NCBI RefSeq assembly: GCF_011075055.1
Contig: NC_058154.1
Span: 2,418,001 to 2,482,000 of the forward strand
Source of the DNA: Mangifera indica
Taxonomy: Eukaryota > Streptophyta > Magnoliopsida > Sapindales > Anacardiaceae
Reading direction: 5' to 3'
DNA: 64,000 nucleotides
Position 1 is the stretch's first letter, and each line of letters opens with the position of its first letter. The notes beneath the pieces are model-generated. The model saw only the letters and a list, made by a program, of their open reading frames with translations, was not told the origin of the DNA and did no database searches. Positions 24,455 to 37,914 of the stretch are shown one piece after another. A program made the translations under genes and the position numbers.

Positions 24455-25029
24455 TGTAACATCTCTGGTCCAATAACCCGGCCTACTGTCAAGATATTAT
24501 CCACTTTGGACAGACAGTCCATCATGGTTTTGCTTTTAGGCTTTGCAACCCAAAACACATCTTAACAGTTTAAGGAGCTCACAGGCTATTTAACTAGTCA
24601 AATTCTCCTATCACTAACCGATGTTGGATACATAGATAGAGTATAGATAGACCCAGCATCTCTCCCATGCTTTGTCGATATGGGATTTGCCTAAGGGTAT
24701 CACATACACCCCCCCTAACGAGACTCAGCGTCCTTGTTGAGGTTTGCCCCCCCTAACACGGAGCCGCTCTGATACTATTTGTAACATCTCTGGTCTAATA
24801 GCCCGACCTACTATCAAGATATTGTCTACTTTGGACACACAGTCCATCATGGTTTTGCTTTTGGGCTTTGCAACCCAAAACGCATCTTAACAGTTTAAAG
24901 AGCTCACAAGCTATTTAACCAGTCAAATTCTCCCACCACTAACCGATGTGGGATACATAGACAAAGTACAGACAGACCCAACATCTCTCCCGTGCTTTAT
25001 TGATTTGGGATTTGCCTAAGGGTATCACA
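24455..25029 (-). mobile_element. Complete TRIM (terminal-repeat retrotransposon in miniature)
   Basis: Two direct 250-bp LTRs (24455-24704 and 24780-25029) enclose only 75 bp. Read on the minus strand, each LTR starts TGTGATACCCTTAGGC and ends GATGTTACA. The 5' LTR is followed by AATAGTATCAGAGCGG, matching the primer site complementary to initiator tRNA-Met (TGGTATCAGAGC) with one mismatch. The 3' LTR is preceded by the G-rich tract TTAGGGGGGGTG. Flanks are the 6-bp direct repeat TCAAAG (24449-24454 and 25030-25035). There is no coding capacity, so movement would need enzymes in trans. The two LTRs differ at several sites, so the insertion is not brand new. Confidence 0.9.
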
Positions 25030-25381
25030 TCAAAGTTCTTTTAACTAAGGATTGATTTGATTCGAAATGGTGTGAATACTATTAATCTAATGATCTCAAA
25101 CTGGGGTTTCAATTCAATTTGAAAGCACCTCGTGTTTTTATTCAATGATATTATTCATCATTTTAATGATACTGTTTACTTCACCGATGATTATTTGATA
25201 ATACTATACTCTAGTTAAAATAAGTTTGAGCTTGAGCCAACTCTAGGCTTAGCTCATATTGAATCCCACTTTACATTTACCTTTTCTAAAGAGTTCCATA
25301 CTTAAATAGTAAGACTTCAAACTACCACTACTACAGCACTACGGCACATGAAAAACCAAAGTAAAATTCCTTTTCTAGGTG
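25030..25381. other. Spacer between the TRIM and the 3' end of kinase copy B
   Basis: AT-rich with no gene seen. It should include the 3' untranslated region and polyadenylation region of the minus-strand kinase immediately left of 25382; no distinct signal was identified. Confidence 0.5.
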
Positions 25382-28300
25382 TTAACGAGAGGAAATGGTG
25401 GGAATGACACCACTCTCAAGATTACTGTCTGATATATGAGATGAAAAATATTGATCCCTTGTCATGAATGATGAAGAAGCTGATTCTGATGTTGATTTAC
25501 CGGTAGAATGTATGGAGGTGGATTCAGAAAATGTTGCATCAGTTTCTGGCATCATCTTCAGTATGTTTTCCAACTCCCTTGCTACATCCAACATGGATGG
25601 CCGACGTTCTGTCTTGTCGTGGCAACAATTGAGGGCCAAAGCTACAAACCTCTCCAAGCACTCAGATGGGCAGGGTCCCATTCTATTGTCTATGATGGAG
25701 AGCATCAAGCCTGATTCACAAGCTGCATTCACCTGGATATAGGTTTTGTTTTCTCATAAGAAAAAATGCAACACAGAATAGATATTCAAGAAAGAGTTTT
25801 CTGTGTGAGAAAGTACCTCGCGAACTATGTTTTTTCCATGTGATATTGGTTCCATGCCAGTCAAAAGCTCCAGGAATACAACTCCGAGGCTATAAACATC
25901 ACTTTTGTCTGTCAACTTATGAGTTAAAAGGAATTCTGGATCAAGGTAGCCCTGCATGTATATGATCATTGGATATGTGTATACTTGTTATGAAGATGGA
26001 CATTTGTTCAGAAAGATTAATTTTGTAAACCTTTATGATCCTGGAACATGTGAATGAGCAAAGTTATATAGATTCAAACTTACTGGTGTTCCCTTGACAA
26101 TCGTGGAAACATGAGTTGCCATGGTTACTTGATCATCCAGGGCCGGAGCAAGCCGCGAGAGTCCAAAATCAGCAATTTTAGCAATAAACTTGGAGTCCAG
26201 AAGTATGTTGCTGGCTTTGATATCTCGATGGAACACAGGCGGGTTTGCTTCAGTATGGAGGTAAAGAATCCCTTTAGCTGCATGTAATGCAATGCGGACC
26301 CTCATACTGAAATTGAGGCGTGCCTTATCTTTACCTACATTTAAATTTCACCATCAAAATTTTAAGCCAGGGAAAGAAAAATAGAAGGGGTTTCATACCA
26401 GAAAGCCAGTGTCTCAAGGTTCCATTAGGCATGTACTCATACACCAGCATCTGCATAAGTACCAAGAGCACAAGCAGATGGTTCATATCTGTGATTCAAC
26501 AAATTTGTATAGACATTTTTTTTTTCTTGGGTAAAATATTCACAAATCAGATGTCTTGGCATCTACAAGAACATACCTGCTCCTCTTCTTCATCACAATA
26601 GCCCAACAAAGCAACTAGGTTCCGGTGATGTAATCTTGACAATAATTTTATCTCTGTCAAGAATTCCTTTTGGCCATGTAAAGATCCTATTTCTGCACGT
26701 TTTATGGCGACAATTGTATTGTCAGATAAAACTCCTCTATAAACCCTTCCATAACCTCCTTGACCAACTTGAGTTGAGCTGTTAAAGTTGTCAGTTGCCG
26801 ATGCCAAATCCTTGAACTTGAAGGCCTTCACTCCATCAATTTTCGTTGAAATTTTTCTGGCTGCAAAGTGTAAGGAAGCTCACACTTCTTTCCCTGTAGT
26901 ATGCTAATATTGAAGATCTTGCAAAAATAAATCATAGGTAGTTGTATAAGAAAGCTCACACAAACGCCTTCTTGACATTGATTGCTGACTTCTGGCATGT
27001 CTTCTTGTCACCACGAATGTTAGAGTTGTAGTTATTGCCACAACACCGGCAATGGCTCCAACTAAAATTGCTGCCAAAACGCCTTTACTAATACTACTAG
27101 TCCTTCTTGTCACAGAAATCACTGAATCATAAGTAAAAATCAAGAGAGCATTTATAAATTGCAACATGCAGATAAACAGTTTTATTAGAACAAATTAAAG
27201 AGCAATGGCAAGCTTAGATATATACTACTGGCATAAGGTCCAAGGAGAGTGAAGTTGAGCAGCTCATATGGTCCAAATATTTCATTAGCAGAAAATGCCC
27301 CGGATGTAAATATGCTTCCAATTCGGTGCACCTCACTTAGACTAAACATAGTTGTGTTGGCTGGAGGAAACAGCTTCAAATACATCCTTAGACGAGGTCC
27401 TTCCTCCCAAACAAACGAATCAATTGATAGTTGATATAAGCTTAAGTTGAGAGAAGTAGTCACATATGCTGAAAAGTTGTTGGCATATGGAGGGAAATAA
27501 TAGAAATTTGGACTTTGTAGCCGGTATCCGATTCGCAAAGGTGCTGCACAGGCACATAAATCACCAGATGCTGGGTCATATTCGTAGAAATTATCCAGGG
27601 GACATGCCTGAGTAGGACACTTTGAATTGGTCGGTATTGTAGGTGTCCCATCATCTTCTGTTTGAGAATCACAAAATTGGCCTATGTTTGGTATATTTGC
27701 ATTTGTGCAGATAGGATTGCCGCCAAGCCTAAACATAAACCGATAAAATGAAAAGAAATGAATGGCAAACTTAAGGAGCAATATGCAGATCAGCTTTTCC
27801 AATATTAAAAGTAATTGTAATTTTCATGATGACTAGAATGATCGGAAGATAGTAGAAAATCAAGTAGTAAAGAGGAAAAATATAACAAACATATACCATT
27901 TTGGGGCAACAACTTGACGCACTATCAAGATATTGTCTTTTTTAAACACAATGTCTGGTTTTGCTTTTGACATTGAAGAAGTTCATAAACTATATAACTA
28001 ATCTTCTCTTATCATCCCATAAATACTCCGGCATTTGTCTTGTACTTTTATACCAATCTTCTCTTATCATTTCATACATACCTAGCATCCATGGCTAAGG
28101 AGTAAGTTATTTAACCAATCTTCTATTATTATCCCATACATACCCATCATATCTTCCATGCACTGATACCAATCCTCTTTTATCATTACATATATACCTC
28201 ATATCTCTCCAATGTTCTAATGTCATTTGTAATAGTCCGGTTAAATAATTTGACCTATTGTCGAGGTATTATCTATTTCAGACGCAGTCCATCACGATTG

Positions 28301-31300
28301 AATTCAAGTGGTGACTTGAATTCTAGTAAGAGTTAGGATCCTATTTGCTAGTTAGTCTAATCGAACATAATGGGTATGACTTATGGATTGGAGTGACCTA
28401 TTATACTGCATGTATGACTTATTGTGGAAATGTGACCAATAAGTATATGTGTCAAATAACTGTCAACTAGAGTTTGTACACCAAAGTTATATTCAAGAGT
28501 ATGTAACGTAAGTGAGAGTTTGTGCCACGATTAGAGTGCACTAAGATTACGAGCTCAGAAAGAGAGAGCATAGAAATCTCTTCTTCATTCATAGTGAAAT
28601 TTTCTCCATTATCTACATGTGGTTTTTCCGTATTGTGTTTCTGAAGTAAATACTTGTGTTCCTGTATTGAGCATTTGTGCAGTTTTGCTGTTTGTCTTTT
28701 TAGGTTTCGTAACATCCTCATTCATAGTGTAATTGACTAGCAACATTTTCCTAATAAGAAAACAACATACCTGACTGTGACATTGTTTGGAGGATTTAGA
28801 TCTCCTAAAATGCTTGAGAATGAATTGTTCCGCAGATCACTGCACTTTGAATGGGAACAAAGATAAATGACAGGCAAGAGATATGTTTTACAGAGCCAGG
28901 CCAACAAAACCAATGAAGCTAACTCCAAAAAAATTAACAAATAAGAACACTTAATTCATATTTCAGAATAATAAGTTGTCAAAGAGACATCCAGGAATTA
29001 GTGAAGCATAACAGCAAATGAAAAAAGTTTCATTTTTGAGATCTTACAGTGACAATCTATCATTTGAATTGATGGGCTTGTTCTGCCATATGCTAGCTGG
29101 GATGGAACCATTCAAAAAGTTGTTCTCAAGTGACCTGAAGTAGAAGATAATTTGAAAATCTTATCCAGAGTGCTTAGTAAGATCATGGACATAATAATTC
29201 ATTGGAAATGACAAGGAAAAGTTAGAAGTATATATGATCTCACAGTCTCTGAAGAAAAGGAAGCTCTGCAAAACTTTCTGGGATGGATCCAGTAAGATTG
29301 TTTTCTGACAGATCACTGATATGGCAAAAGTAAAATTACTCTGACATCCTCTCCATTTTAGTTATCTATTTTGAACAAAACTGTAAAAACACATCTATAG
29401 GCAAATTTCACACTGGGAAAACAAAGGAGAGATGTTGGGTATGTATAGAAATCCTACATCGTTTGGAGATGCTAAGATAAAACTGGTTAAATAGTTTATA
29501 AGGTTTTAAGTTGTTAAGATATATTTTAGGTTGTAAAACCCAAAAAGAAAATTGTGATGCACTATGCATTCAAAGTAGACGATGTCTTGACAGTAGGCTG
29601 GGCTATTGGACTAGGATGTTGAGAAAAAGCAGAGTGACAAGTTTAAATGCTGTTACATACATGATTCTCACAAAATCAGAAAGCTTATCTGATGGTATGT
29701 GTCCAGTGAGTTTATTCCTGCTAAGATCCCTGTCACAAGTCCAGTAAAAAATATACAAGTTGAATTCCTGCAAGAGCTAATGCAACCTACTGGAAGAGAA
29801 TTACAAAAAATCTGATACGAAATTAGAACAATACTCAAACTTACAGATCGTAAAACCTTGTAATCCTGCTAAGATCAGGAACAGCTCCCTGCAAGCTGCA
29901 ATTTCTAAGACTTCTGCCAATTTCGGGAGAGAAAAGTAAAGCAGCATCAGCATAGCCTATTCTTTGATGTATGGCAAAACAAACTATCATTTTGATGCTT
30001 CCAACAATAGTGACCAAGTAGTGATATTTGCAACCTGAAGCATCTATGTTCTCAATATCAACCGTGGCCACAACATGAGCATTGCACAGGTACTTCAGGT
30101 TTCAAACTCAAACTGAAGTAACTTTTAGTAGATCCTGCTTTATAATCAGTTCATGGAAACTCTTTCTCTTGGAGTTCCTTACAAGTTCATGTGCTTTATG
30201 ACTAGAATTATACAATCACTGGTATGTTAAAATAAAAAAAAGATCTCAAGGCCTAACAATTCACATAATTGTTCAGTAGAAGAGTGTGATAACAGCTGCA
30301 CTTACAGTTTTAATAAGTTGGGAAAGTTTCCATACATGGGTGGAATTTCTGCACCAGCAAAGTTGTTGTTATCAAGTTGACTGCAGAGGGAAAAAAGAAG
30401 AGCAATATAATCAGTAAAATAATTTGCAATCTGATAAACCAAGTTGCCAGTAAACCTAAAACCATTTGGAATGCCCTTAATTCATACCATCAATGAAGCA
30501 AATACAATCAAGCAGATATGTAGGAATAGTTAAGATCAAGTAAAAATAAAAATTGTGACAGTTTGGGGCAGACTAACATACAGTATGCGCAAAGCTGGCA
30601 TCTCTGAGTATTCTGGTGGGAGATATCCGGTCAAGTTATTATTATCCACAAGCCTGCAAGCATGTGTTTAATCAACTACATACCATTCATGACCAGATAA
30701 CAGCTTTTAGTACAGAGAAACAGTCCAAACAAAAACAATACTGCAGAAAATATATGATAAAAGCAAAATCTGTTTTATAAACTCACAAATGATAAAGTTC
30801 GGATAATTTGGAAAGCTCAGGTGGAAGTTGACCAACAATTGAGTTGTTGTTCAAGTAACTGCAATATTTAAGATACATCAGAAGACAAAATGAGGGGAAG
30901 AAATATAATTGCCTTGCTGCATGGTACAATCCTTTGGATCAAAAATCCTCTTACAGGTGTTTCACTCTGCTCAAGTTAGCAAAGGATTTTGGTATTGTGC
31001 CCGAGATACTGTTGACGTCTACTTGGAGTCTATCCAGGTTTGAAAGTTTGCCTAGCTCTTCTGGTAAAGATCCTGATAATCTGTTTCCATTCAAGAGTCT
31101 GCACGAGCATGTACATCATACAAAGTATAGTATTCTCTAACAACATCATATTTGGATGGGAAAAGGACAATTTTCCACTCAAGTTTTGATGAAATGACAA
31201 ATATATATCCGTGATAAATGAAAAATCTAAATACCTATTACAGTTTTAATCTGTCAGGATACACACAAAATTTTTTGTTTGTGTTAAAAAGTAAAATCGT

Positions 31301-33170
31301 TATTTTATCAGTATTATTAAAATAATTAAAATTATATCTTATTCCCTCTCTTAGTTTGAAAAAATAACATTTCCCTCATTGATTAAGTTTTAAAAAATTT
31401 ACTTTTCCCCCCTACGACACCAAACCTAAAATTGAACCATTTTCTTTGGCGAACGGTGGACCAACAGCAAAGGAACAAGATAAAGTCGTCCAAATCTGGA
31501 CAAAGGGCATCATCTAAAGAATGGACAATGCTTCCTCGTCTAGTGAAGGACAACGAGTGTCGTCTAGCGATGTGTCACACTGATCATCGGTGGTCGAAGG
31601 GAGAGGTGAAAAAAAAACTTAGAAATTTGGGGGGGCGGGGGAGTCACTTTTCAATGTTTAGGTATGAGGGTTAAATTTTAATTTTAAAATTTGAGGGAAA
31701 AAATAAAATAATATATTTTTAAATAACAGTTTTATCTGTATATTTAACAAAAAATTTAACAGGCAATTTAGGGATGGATGCGTGTTTGAGTTTTTAATCT
31801 GTTACGGGTGCATTATTAAGATTGAGCTAAAACTTGGGTGGGAAATAGTCCTTTGCCCTATTTGGATATAAATAATTTTATGAACACCTGCATCTACAAC
31901 TTACAAGTGTGATAAAGATGACAAATTCCCTATCTCCTTTGGTATGCTTCCTGTCAGATCATTCCACATGAAATCCCTGCCAGCAGACAATAAATGAAAA
32001 AATCTTTTGGCAAAACTGCATGATTAACTTGGGAGATATAAGATAAAATCTCATTTTCTTAAGATATCAACTTCTGTGAATTTTATATCTCACAAAATTT
32101 GAAGATGAGATAATAGTCCAAGCTCAGGTGCTAATGATCCTGAAAGATTCATGTTCAGCAGCCGCCTGTATCAAAGATAAAAATTTAGAATCATTAACTG
32201 TCACATCTTTAGAATATGAAGATTCGCCAAGCCAGAATTTAGGCAACTAAGAGCAAGACAAACATCAGGAAATTCCAAGTAAAAAGCAAACATGAAAGAG
32301 GTAAAAAGGGGTATTGGAAGGACATACAGCTCCTGAACATGCAGGTGACCATCTGTCCCATTAATTGAGTCAAAACAAAGAACTCCAGTCCAATTTGATA
32401 GGCATGGATCTTCCTGGTTCCAGTTTATGAGACTGTCCATAGGACCGATTAATCTGCTCCGGACTGCTACCAATGCACTGACTGCAAATGGGCATTAGCA
32501 AATACATTCCTGGATGCTCTCTAAAGTTATGAAACCAAATATAGATACCTCTACAACAATCAGGGGATAAGGAAGTAATTATCTTTCAATGCTAAACCCT
32601 CTGAAAAGTAGAAAAGATACATACAACCCAACACCTATATTCAAGACCTCATCAGTCCCTTGCTGTAGAATTGTTTCAAAAACAAGATAGTTCAAGAATA
32701 GGCAGAACATGATGAGGCAGATCATTTATGTGCACAAATGATGCACCTTGTGATAAAAAATTGTACTTTACACCTTGTGGGAAGCTTGGAAACCAGGTGG
32801 GCTGTTTGGTGTATTTTAGATCTTTCAGTTTATTTGTGTGACTTCAAACACTTGACTGACTTTACACTGATGGCAAATTAGGCAGCAGAAATCATCTGGT
32901 ATTCAGGATATAATGTGTAATTTAGTGCAGAAAAGTTCAAAACGATATAGATGTTATAAATGTATTAAGAACTTGAAGATGAGAAAAGCTACATATGAAA
33001 ACTTGGTGGTGAGAGATATGAAGTAAATGGCGAAAAAATAAGAAAGAAAAAACCTAAAAGTTGCAGCAAGAATCACCTTCTGAAGGATCTGTAATCCGAG
33101 CAACTGCAAAAACCACCAAGTAACCATAAGACGCCACATAAAGAAATCCACAAAATCTCATCCCCATCAT
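25382..33170 (-). CDS. LRR receptor-like serine/threonine kinase, copy B (LRR-VIII-1, At1g06840-like), intact, 951 residues
   Basis: Predicted plasma-membrane receptor kinase. Exons (minus): 33170-33077, 32481-32328, 32165-32094, 31976-31905, 31098-30955, 30858-30787, 30653-30582, 30380-30306, 29913-29845, 29729-29661, 29315-29244, 29134-29048, 28839-28771, 27728-27229, 27121-26960, 26860-26577, 26450-26399, 26334-26084, 25951-25817, 25732-25382. They sum to 2856 nt (952 codons including TAA), all with GT/AG borders. Residues 1-26 look like a signal peptide; an LRR N-cap with WxGVLC follows. About eleven LRRs (83-370) lie on mostly 69-75-nt phase-2 exons, typical of LRR kinases. Next come a Cys-rich ectodomain block (375-540), a membrane segment (about 554-578), and a kinase with a GQGGYG loop near 628, VAIK Lys near 648, HRD Asp near 743, DFG near 761 and GYLDPEF. 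Length equals the Arabidopsis relative. The ligand is unknown. ATG choice: first Met at the signal peptide; two more Met follow within four codons. Confidence 0.93.
27880..28310. repeat. Degenerate LTR-like repeats in intron 13 (copy B)
   Basis: Duplicate of the intronic repeat at 2440-2900, with the same phrases at the same relative positions and only point differences. Confidence 0.55.
29393..29640 (-). repeat. Solo-LTR-like relic of the TRIM family in intron 10 (copy B)
   Basis: Duplicate of 3950-4200, in the same intron and orientation, with several substitutions. It shows the insertion preceded the segmental duplication. Confidence 0.65.
31244..31858. mobile_element. Truncated non-autonomous MULE-like element in intron 4 (copy B)
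   Basis: Duplicate of 5781-6415 at the same intron position, with the same truncated left end and several small indels. The long intron 4 of this otherwise compact LRR exon series is due to this insertion. Confidence 0.6.
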
Positions 33171-35863
33171 CTTGATACCCTAAAAAGCTACCAAGAGCAG
33201 AAATTGCAAGTGTCAGTGATAATTTGGAATTAACAGAATATTTGATTCCCGCAAAAGAATGTGCATTTAAACCCCAGAAGATCATGAACCATGATGAAAG
33301 GGACGGGAACAATGAATTCAAATTTTCTATCAAAATGCTAGTCTTATAGACTTACTTGGCGAATGGCGATCATTAGTTGATTTTTCTTCTTCTTAGTTCA
33401 AAAACAAAAAGATAACTATAGCCACAAGTGGAACTGTCAAATTTATTGCAAGAAAGATATCTTAAAACACCCGAAGATAATATCTTACTTGACAAGAAAC
33501 AAATGAAATATGTGAATCCGAAACCTTGGAGCTGGCAGCGTAAAAACTCAACCAAATGAAGTCAAGCAGCCCTATGGTCCTTGAAAGCTAAAGCAAACAG
33601 ATCAACACAGACCAACAAAAATTAAGTTTCTGATAAAATGTTGTCGTCTTATATGTTAGGTTATGGTAGCAGCGGTAAGAAATCTTAATGTTTATTATAG
33701 TGGAAGATAGTTTTTCCTTGTTGACGCAGAGTTGTATAGGAAGATCATTCTGTAGCTTCTCACTATTACGGGATGAAAGATCTATCCACGCTCTTGTTTT
33801 CATATTAGTTTGAGTAAGGAGAAGCTTTTGCTTCAGTTTTTTACTGCTACAATGAAGATGGACTTTCTGTAAGTTTACTTGTTACACAACTCGCATGATC
33901 TGAACTTGAATCATGAAATGTTGGGGCCACGTCGGGAAGACCAAATTACTCTTCCTGGTGGCCATATCCAGCACAGCCCAATGCCGCCTTTAATTGTATG
34001 TCATAAACTATATGATCAAGTCAATCCAAGTTTATCCATCACCCCAAACAATTAAGTTGAATATAGCATTTCCCAGTCCCAAATGCAATTATTTACCCAC
34101 CAATTGCAATATCATTTCCGAAATGATTTGGTCACCAGCAGCTAAATTGTTTGCAAGATCCGATGCCATAGACAATTCAACAACAAAGGGCATTCAAAAA
34201 GGTTCTCTCAGCACTGCTTTCTCTCTTGGCAAAACAGCTCCCACTTGATGCCATTGAAATGAGAAATACAAAGTAACTTATAAGAAGGCAACTGCAAGCT
34301 TTTTAAACCTTCGAAGTTCCTTCAAATGCATACAGGCATATATTCAATTGCACGGACACTATTGAGAGCAGCCACATAAAATTTTTTTAGACAAGTCAGC
34401 AGATTTGATAGGTTTAGGAGCCAATCACAATAACCTGTCTATCAGTATCGACATCAATAGATATTAGAGGTTTTTTTTTTTTTAAGACAAGTCAGCAACT
34501 TTGATAGGTTTTTTTTTTTTTAAATTTAATTTTCTAAGCTTAGTAAAGATATTAGAGGTTGAAAAGAAAGGAATCTAGACAATGAAAATTCATCACAGAA
34601 GCAAAAACGCTGGCATAGTATGGCTAGAGTGTCAACTACGTTACCAAGGTTTACTTGAATGTCAGAAAGAAGACTCTATATTAACATAATATCATTTTCC
34701 CTGTTGAAGTGTAGGCAAAATTAGTGCCGACATCAAGAGGCAAGTTGTAGAAAATTCAAGTGGAGAATCTCTCAACAAAACAACAAACAAGATTTTCTTA
34801 GTAAAATAATCTCTAAGATTAGCAAAATTAGTAAAACATTAAAACATTCAGAAAGAAAACTTGGGTTTAAGTCTTTGCTATATTTGTCAAACCTTGACTT
34901 ACCTGGTACTCCAGGTTTTGCTTGTCCAACCAAAATGGGAGGGTCTGGAAATATGAAGAGAACTTGGAAAAAAAGAATAAAGATGTAACATGATGGGCGA
35001 TCTTCAAGTCCTTTAATTTCTCTATAGAAAATTTGTCATAAAATTAGAACCACTAACACATGAGAATAACATTAACCCTAAAAGTTGAAGACCTTGATTC
35101 AAGTGTCAACTCTGTTATTAGTATCTAGTGGATGAAAGGCAACATTAGTATCCAATTTACACGTCAAAGAGGTTGTAGAAAACTATGTGAGCAATACGTT
35201 TTCCCTATTTTTGGAGGACTGGAAGTCATGAATTGAACTTTAAATAATCGCAGTTTGTTTTTCCTTATCAGTATGTTATGCCCAAAATTCTTACCCATAT
35301 AATGGGGAGATGAAAAAGTGAGTCTTCATGTGAAAGAAATCAAACTTGAACTACTTTATTATTTGCGTACTTGACAGGGAGTTGAAGGTTGACTGCCAAA
35401 CTTATATGCACCAGTTTACACAATGCTACATCATCATTTTGCTATTGTTTTACAATATTTTGTAAGGGAAATATGAATGAAACAATAGTATTTTTCTTAA
35501 TCGTAGCAGCCATTTCTGATAAAGAATCACAAACAAGAAAAGCCCATCTCTCTATCCACGATTAAGAAAAATGGCTGCCCCGATTAAGAAAAAGGTAACT
35601 CTTTCTCCAGTTCTCTTCAATTCATCAGCTTGTACATGTCAAAAAGAGAAAAAGTCATGCAAGTAAGGTTGTGCCCACTTTGAGGTTATTAACGTAAGTT
35701 TCAAGTTCATTCTCCAGCCTTACATGGTGAAGAATGTTATTTGACTGTTTCTTTGACTGACTGAGTTTAAATGTAGTTGATAAAAGAGATCATGGTTTCT
35801 TCATATTATCCTTTCCTTCATTCCTTCCGCTTTCCCGCTCCCAAGTTCTGCAGCTCCTTCATC
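33171..35863. other. 5' flank of kinase copy B; no gene recognised
   Basis: Counterpart of 7712-11515. It holds the hairpin, a duplicated 84-codon open frame at 33994-34248 (+), and two poly-T tracts near 34475 and 34515 at the place where unit A has about 970 extra bases. It also lacks about 240 bp found near 8340-8570. The copy-B promoter must lie here, so these indels are the main candidates for expression differences between ancestral and present alleles. Confidence 0.6.
33925..33963. repeat. Short hairpin upstream of kinase copy B
   Basis: Duplicate of the hairpin at 8702-8740. One stem base next to the loop has changed without a compensating change. Confidence 0.55.
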
Positions 35864-36351
35864 TAAGGATGTACATAATTTGTTTTAAACTACAGTTAGT
35901 TTGTAAAATAATTTTTTAGAAATAATTTTCAATTTAAGTTATGGTTTAAACAATTTTTAAATTGAATCAAACTGTAAACCGTAAACCATTTTATTTTTAA
36001 AAAAATTATATTTGACAAAATTTTTTAATAAGTAATAAGGTGTATAACTTGTTTTTTCATATTTATTTTTTCATTTTCTTCGCATGTATATTGTATATAT
36101 ATTTTATATTCAAGAAAACTATAATTCAATTAATTTTATAATATAATATATATTTTAAAGTGAATGATCTTAATAGGCTCAAACTGTAATCCAAACTGGA
36201 CCAAACCATATTTTTCAAGTTTAGTTTGGTTTGGTTTGGTTTGGTTTGAACTTTAAAATGGTTTGATTTAGTTAAAAAATTTTCAAATCATTTTTTTTAG
36301 TGGTTTGAAAAAACTTTTAAACTGCACTAGATTAGATTGTGCACACCTCTA
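35864..36351. mobile_element. Non-autonomous hAT-like element (unit B)
   Basis: Duplicate of the element at 11516-12024, with the same ends and the same CCTTCATC/CCTTCACC flanks. It is about 20 bp shorter, and a 'ttggt' repeat near 36230 has expanded. Confidence 0.75.
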
Positions 36352-36524
36352 CCTTCACCACAAGGTTTGTTTGCAATGGATTGGATGTCTTGGTAAACAT
36401 ATTCCTTTCTTTAAAATTTTGATTATTTTTCTTCTTATGTGTTGATTAGAATAGCGAGGTTTATTGTCTTATTGTAGTTTTGTATGTGTTTTTCTTCTTC
36501 TGTAAGCTTGCTTGGTTTTTTAGG

Positions 36525-37550
36525 AAAAAATTAATTAAAATAGACCCCAAATTTGCCACCTAAACCTTTTTCGGCAAGATTTCTCAACTTTTACATTTTT
36601 AAGCAAATAGTTTTTTTATTCCAAAAATACCCTTCATCATATTTCTTTTCATTTACAACAGTTTTCACAGATTAAACTCTTATATTTTAGAGTATACAAA
36701 TTAAGCTTAATTTTTCTATAATAAATAAGATTTACAGATGAAAAATAGATTAATTTTTGATATAATAATTGATATTTATATACTTTTATACATTTACAAA
36801 ATGATAGACATAACTAAGACATGATGTGTATAGGTTGTCCTAGGTGAGAAAGGGTGTGCGTCTCTTCAAAACAATGTAAAAATGAGTGAAAGGGTAGGCA
36901 TTTTCTTGAAACAGTGCGTTTTTCCAAACGGATGCGAAAGTGTGTGAAAGTGTAAAGTGGTACGTGAAAATGCGAAGGGATGCGTGAAAATATGAAGGGG
37001 CCGCCAATTCTGAAGGGGTGTGTGAAATCATAAAAAGGTGCGCCATTCTCTCAAGGGGTAAGTGAAATTGTAAAAGGGTTCGTCAACCTCTGAAAGGGTG
37101 TGTGAACTTGTAAAAAGGTATGTGAAATCTTAATTAAAATGGTGCATCAACCTCTTAAGGGATGTGAGAAAGGGTGCAACAACGTTGAAGGAGTGCATTA
37201 AAAGGTGCGACAACGTTGAAGGGGTGCATGAAAGGGTGTGACAACACTAAAAGGGTGCGTGAAAGGGTGTGGCAACATTGAAGGAGTGCACGAAAGGTTA
37301 TGTCACTTTGAAAGGGTGCATCATAACCTTAAGGGGTGCGTGAAAGAGTGCGACAATGTTGAAAGGGTGTATAAAAGGGTACGACAATACTGAAGGGGTG
37401 CGTGAAAGGATGCACCACTAGGGTGCGATAACACTGAAGGGGTGCGTGAAATGGTGCATCACTTTAGAAAAGATGCGTGAAAGGGTGCATCATAGGGTGC
37501 AGCAACACTGAAGGGGTGCGTGAAAGGGTGCATCCAACTTGAAGTGGTAC
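36525..37550 (+). repeat. Left TIR and minisatellite of the unit-B Mutator-like element
   Basis: Counterpart of 12198-13165. The unit array reads 'ggtgcgtgaaaggg' repeatedly and is arranged differently from unit A, with several unit gains and losses. Confidence 0.85.
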
Positions 37551-37914
37551 GTTGAATGAGAAAATTAATAATCTTTCAACAATCAAAGCAAAGATAACAG
37601 GAAAATCAATAGTTTTGGCCAAAACCAAAACTACCCACCCTTGATTCACACTCAGCAAACTAATGCCGAAAAAACTACGATAATATCGTCCGAGTCATCT
37701 CAGGTATGTATACATTGTTAACATTGATTAGATTAGAGTTAGGGATATTTAAATTGGGATTTAGGTTTTTATTTCATTAGATGTTCAAATGTTGATAGGT
37801 TTCATTACAGTATTATCGATTTAGAATATAATGTGATTGATTTTGTTGGATTGATTATGTTGGTTCATTGTTAAGAGAGAATGAAAATTTATTTTGGTCA
37901 TATTGATGGACTTT

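Noticed and set aside
24455..25029. Simple tandem duplication of 325 bp
   Set aside because: The primer site, polypurine tract, TG/CA ends and flanking TCAAAG show it is an LTR element, not a plain duplication.
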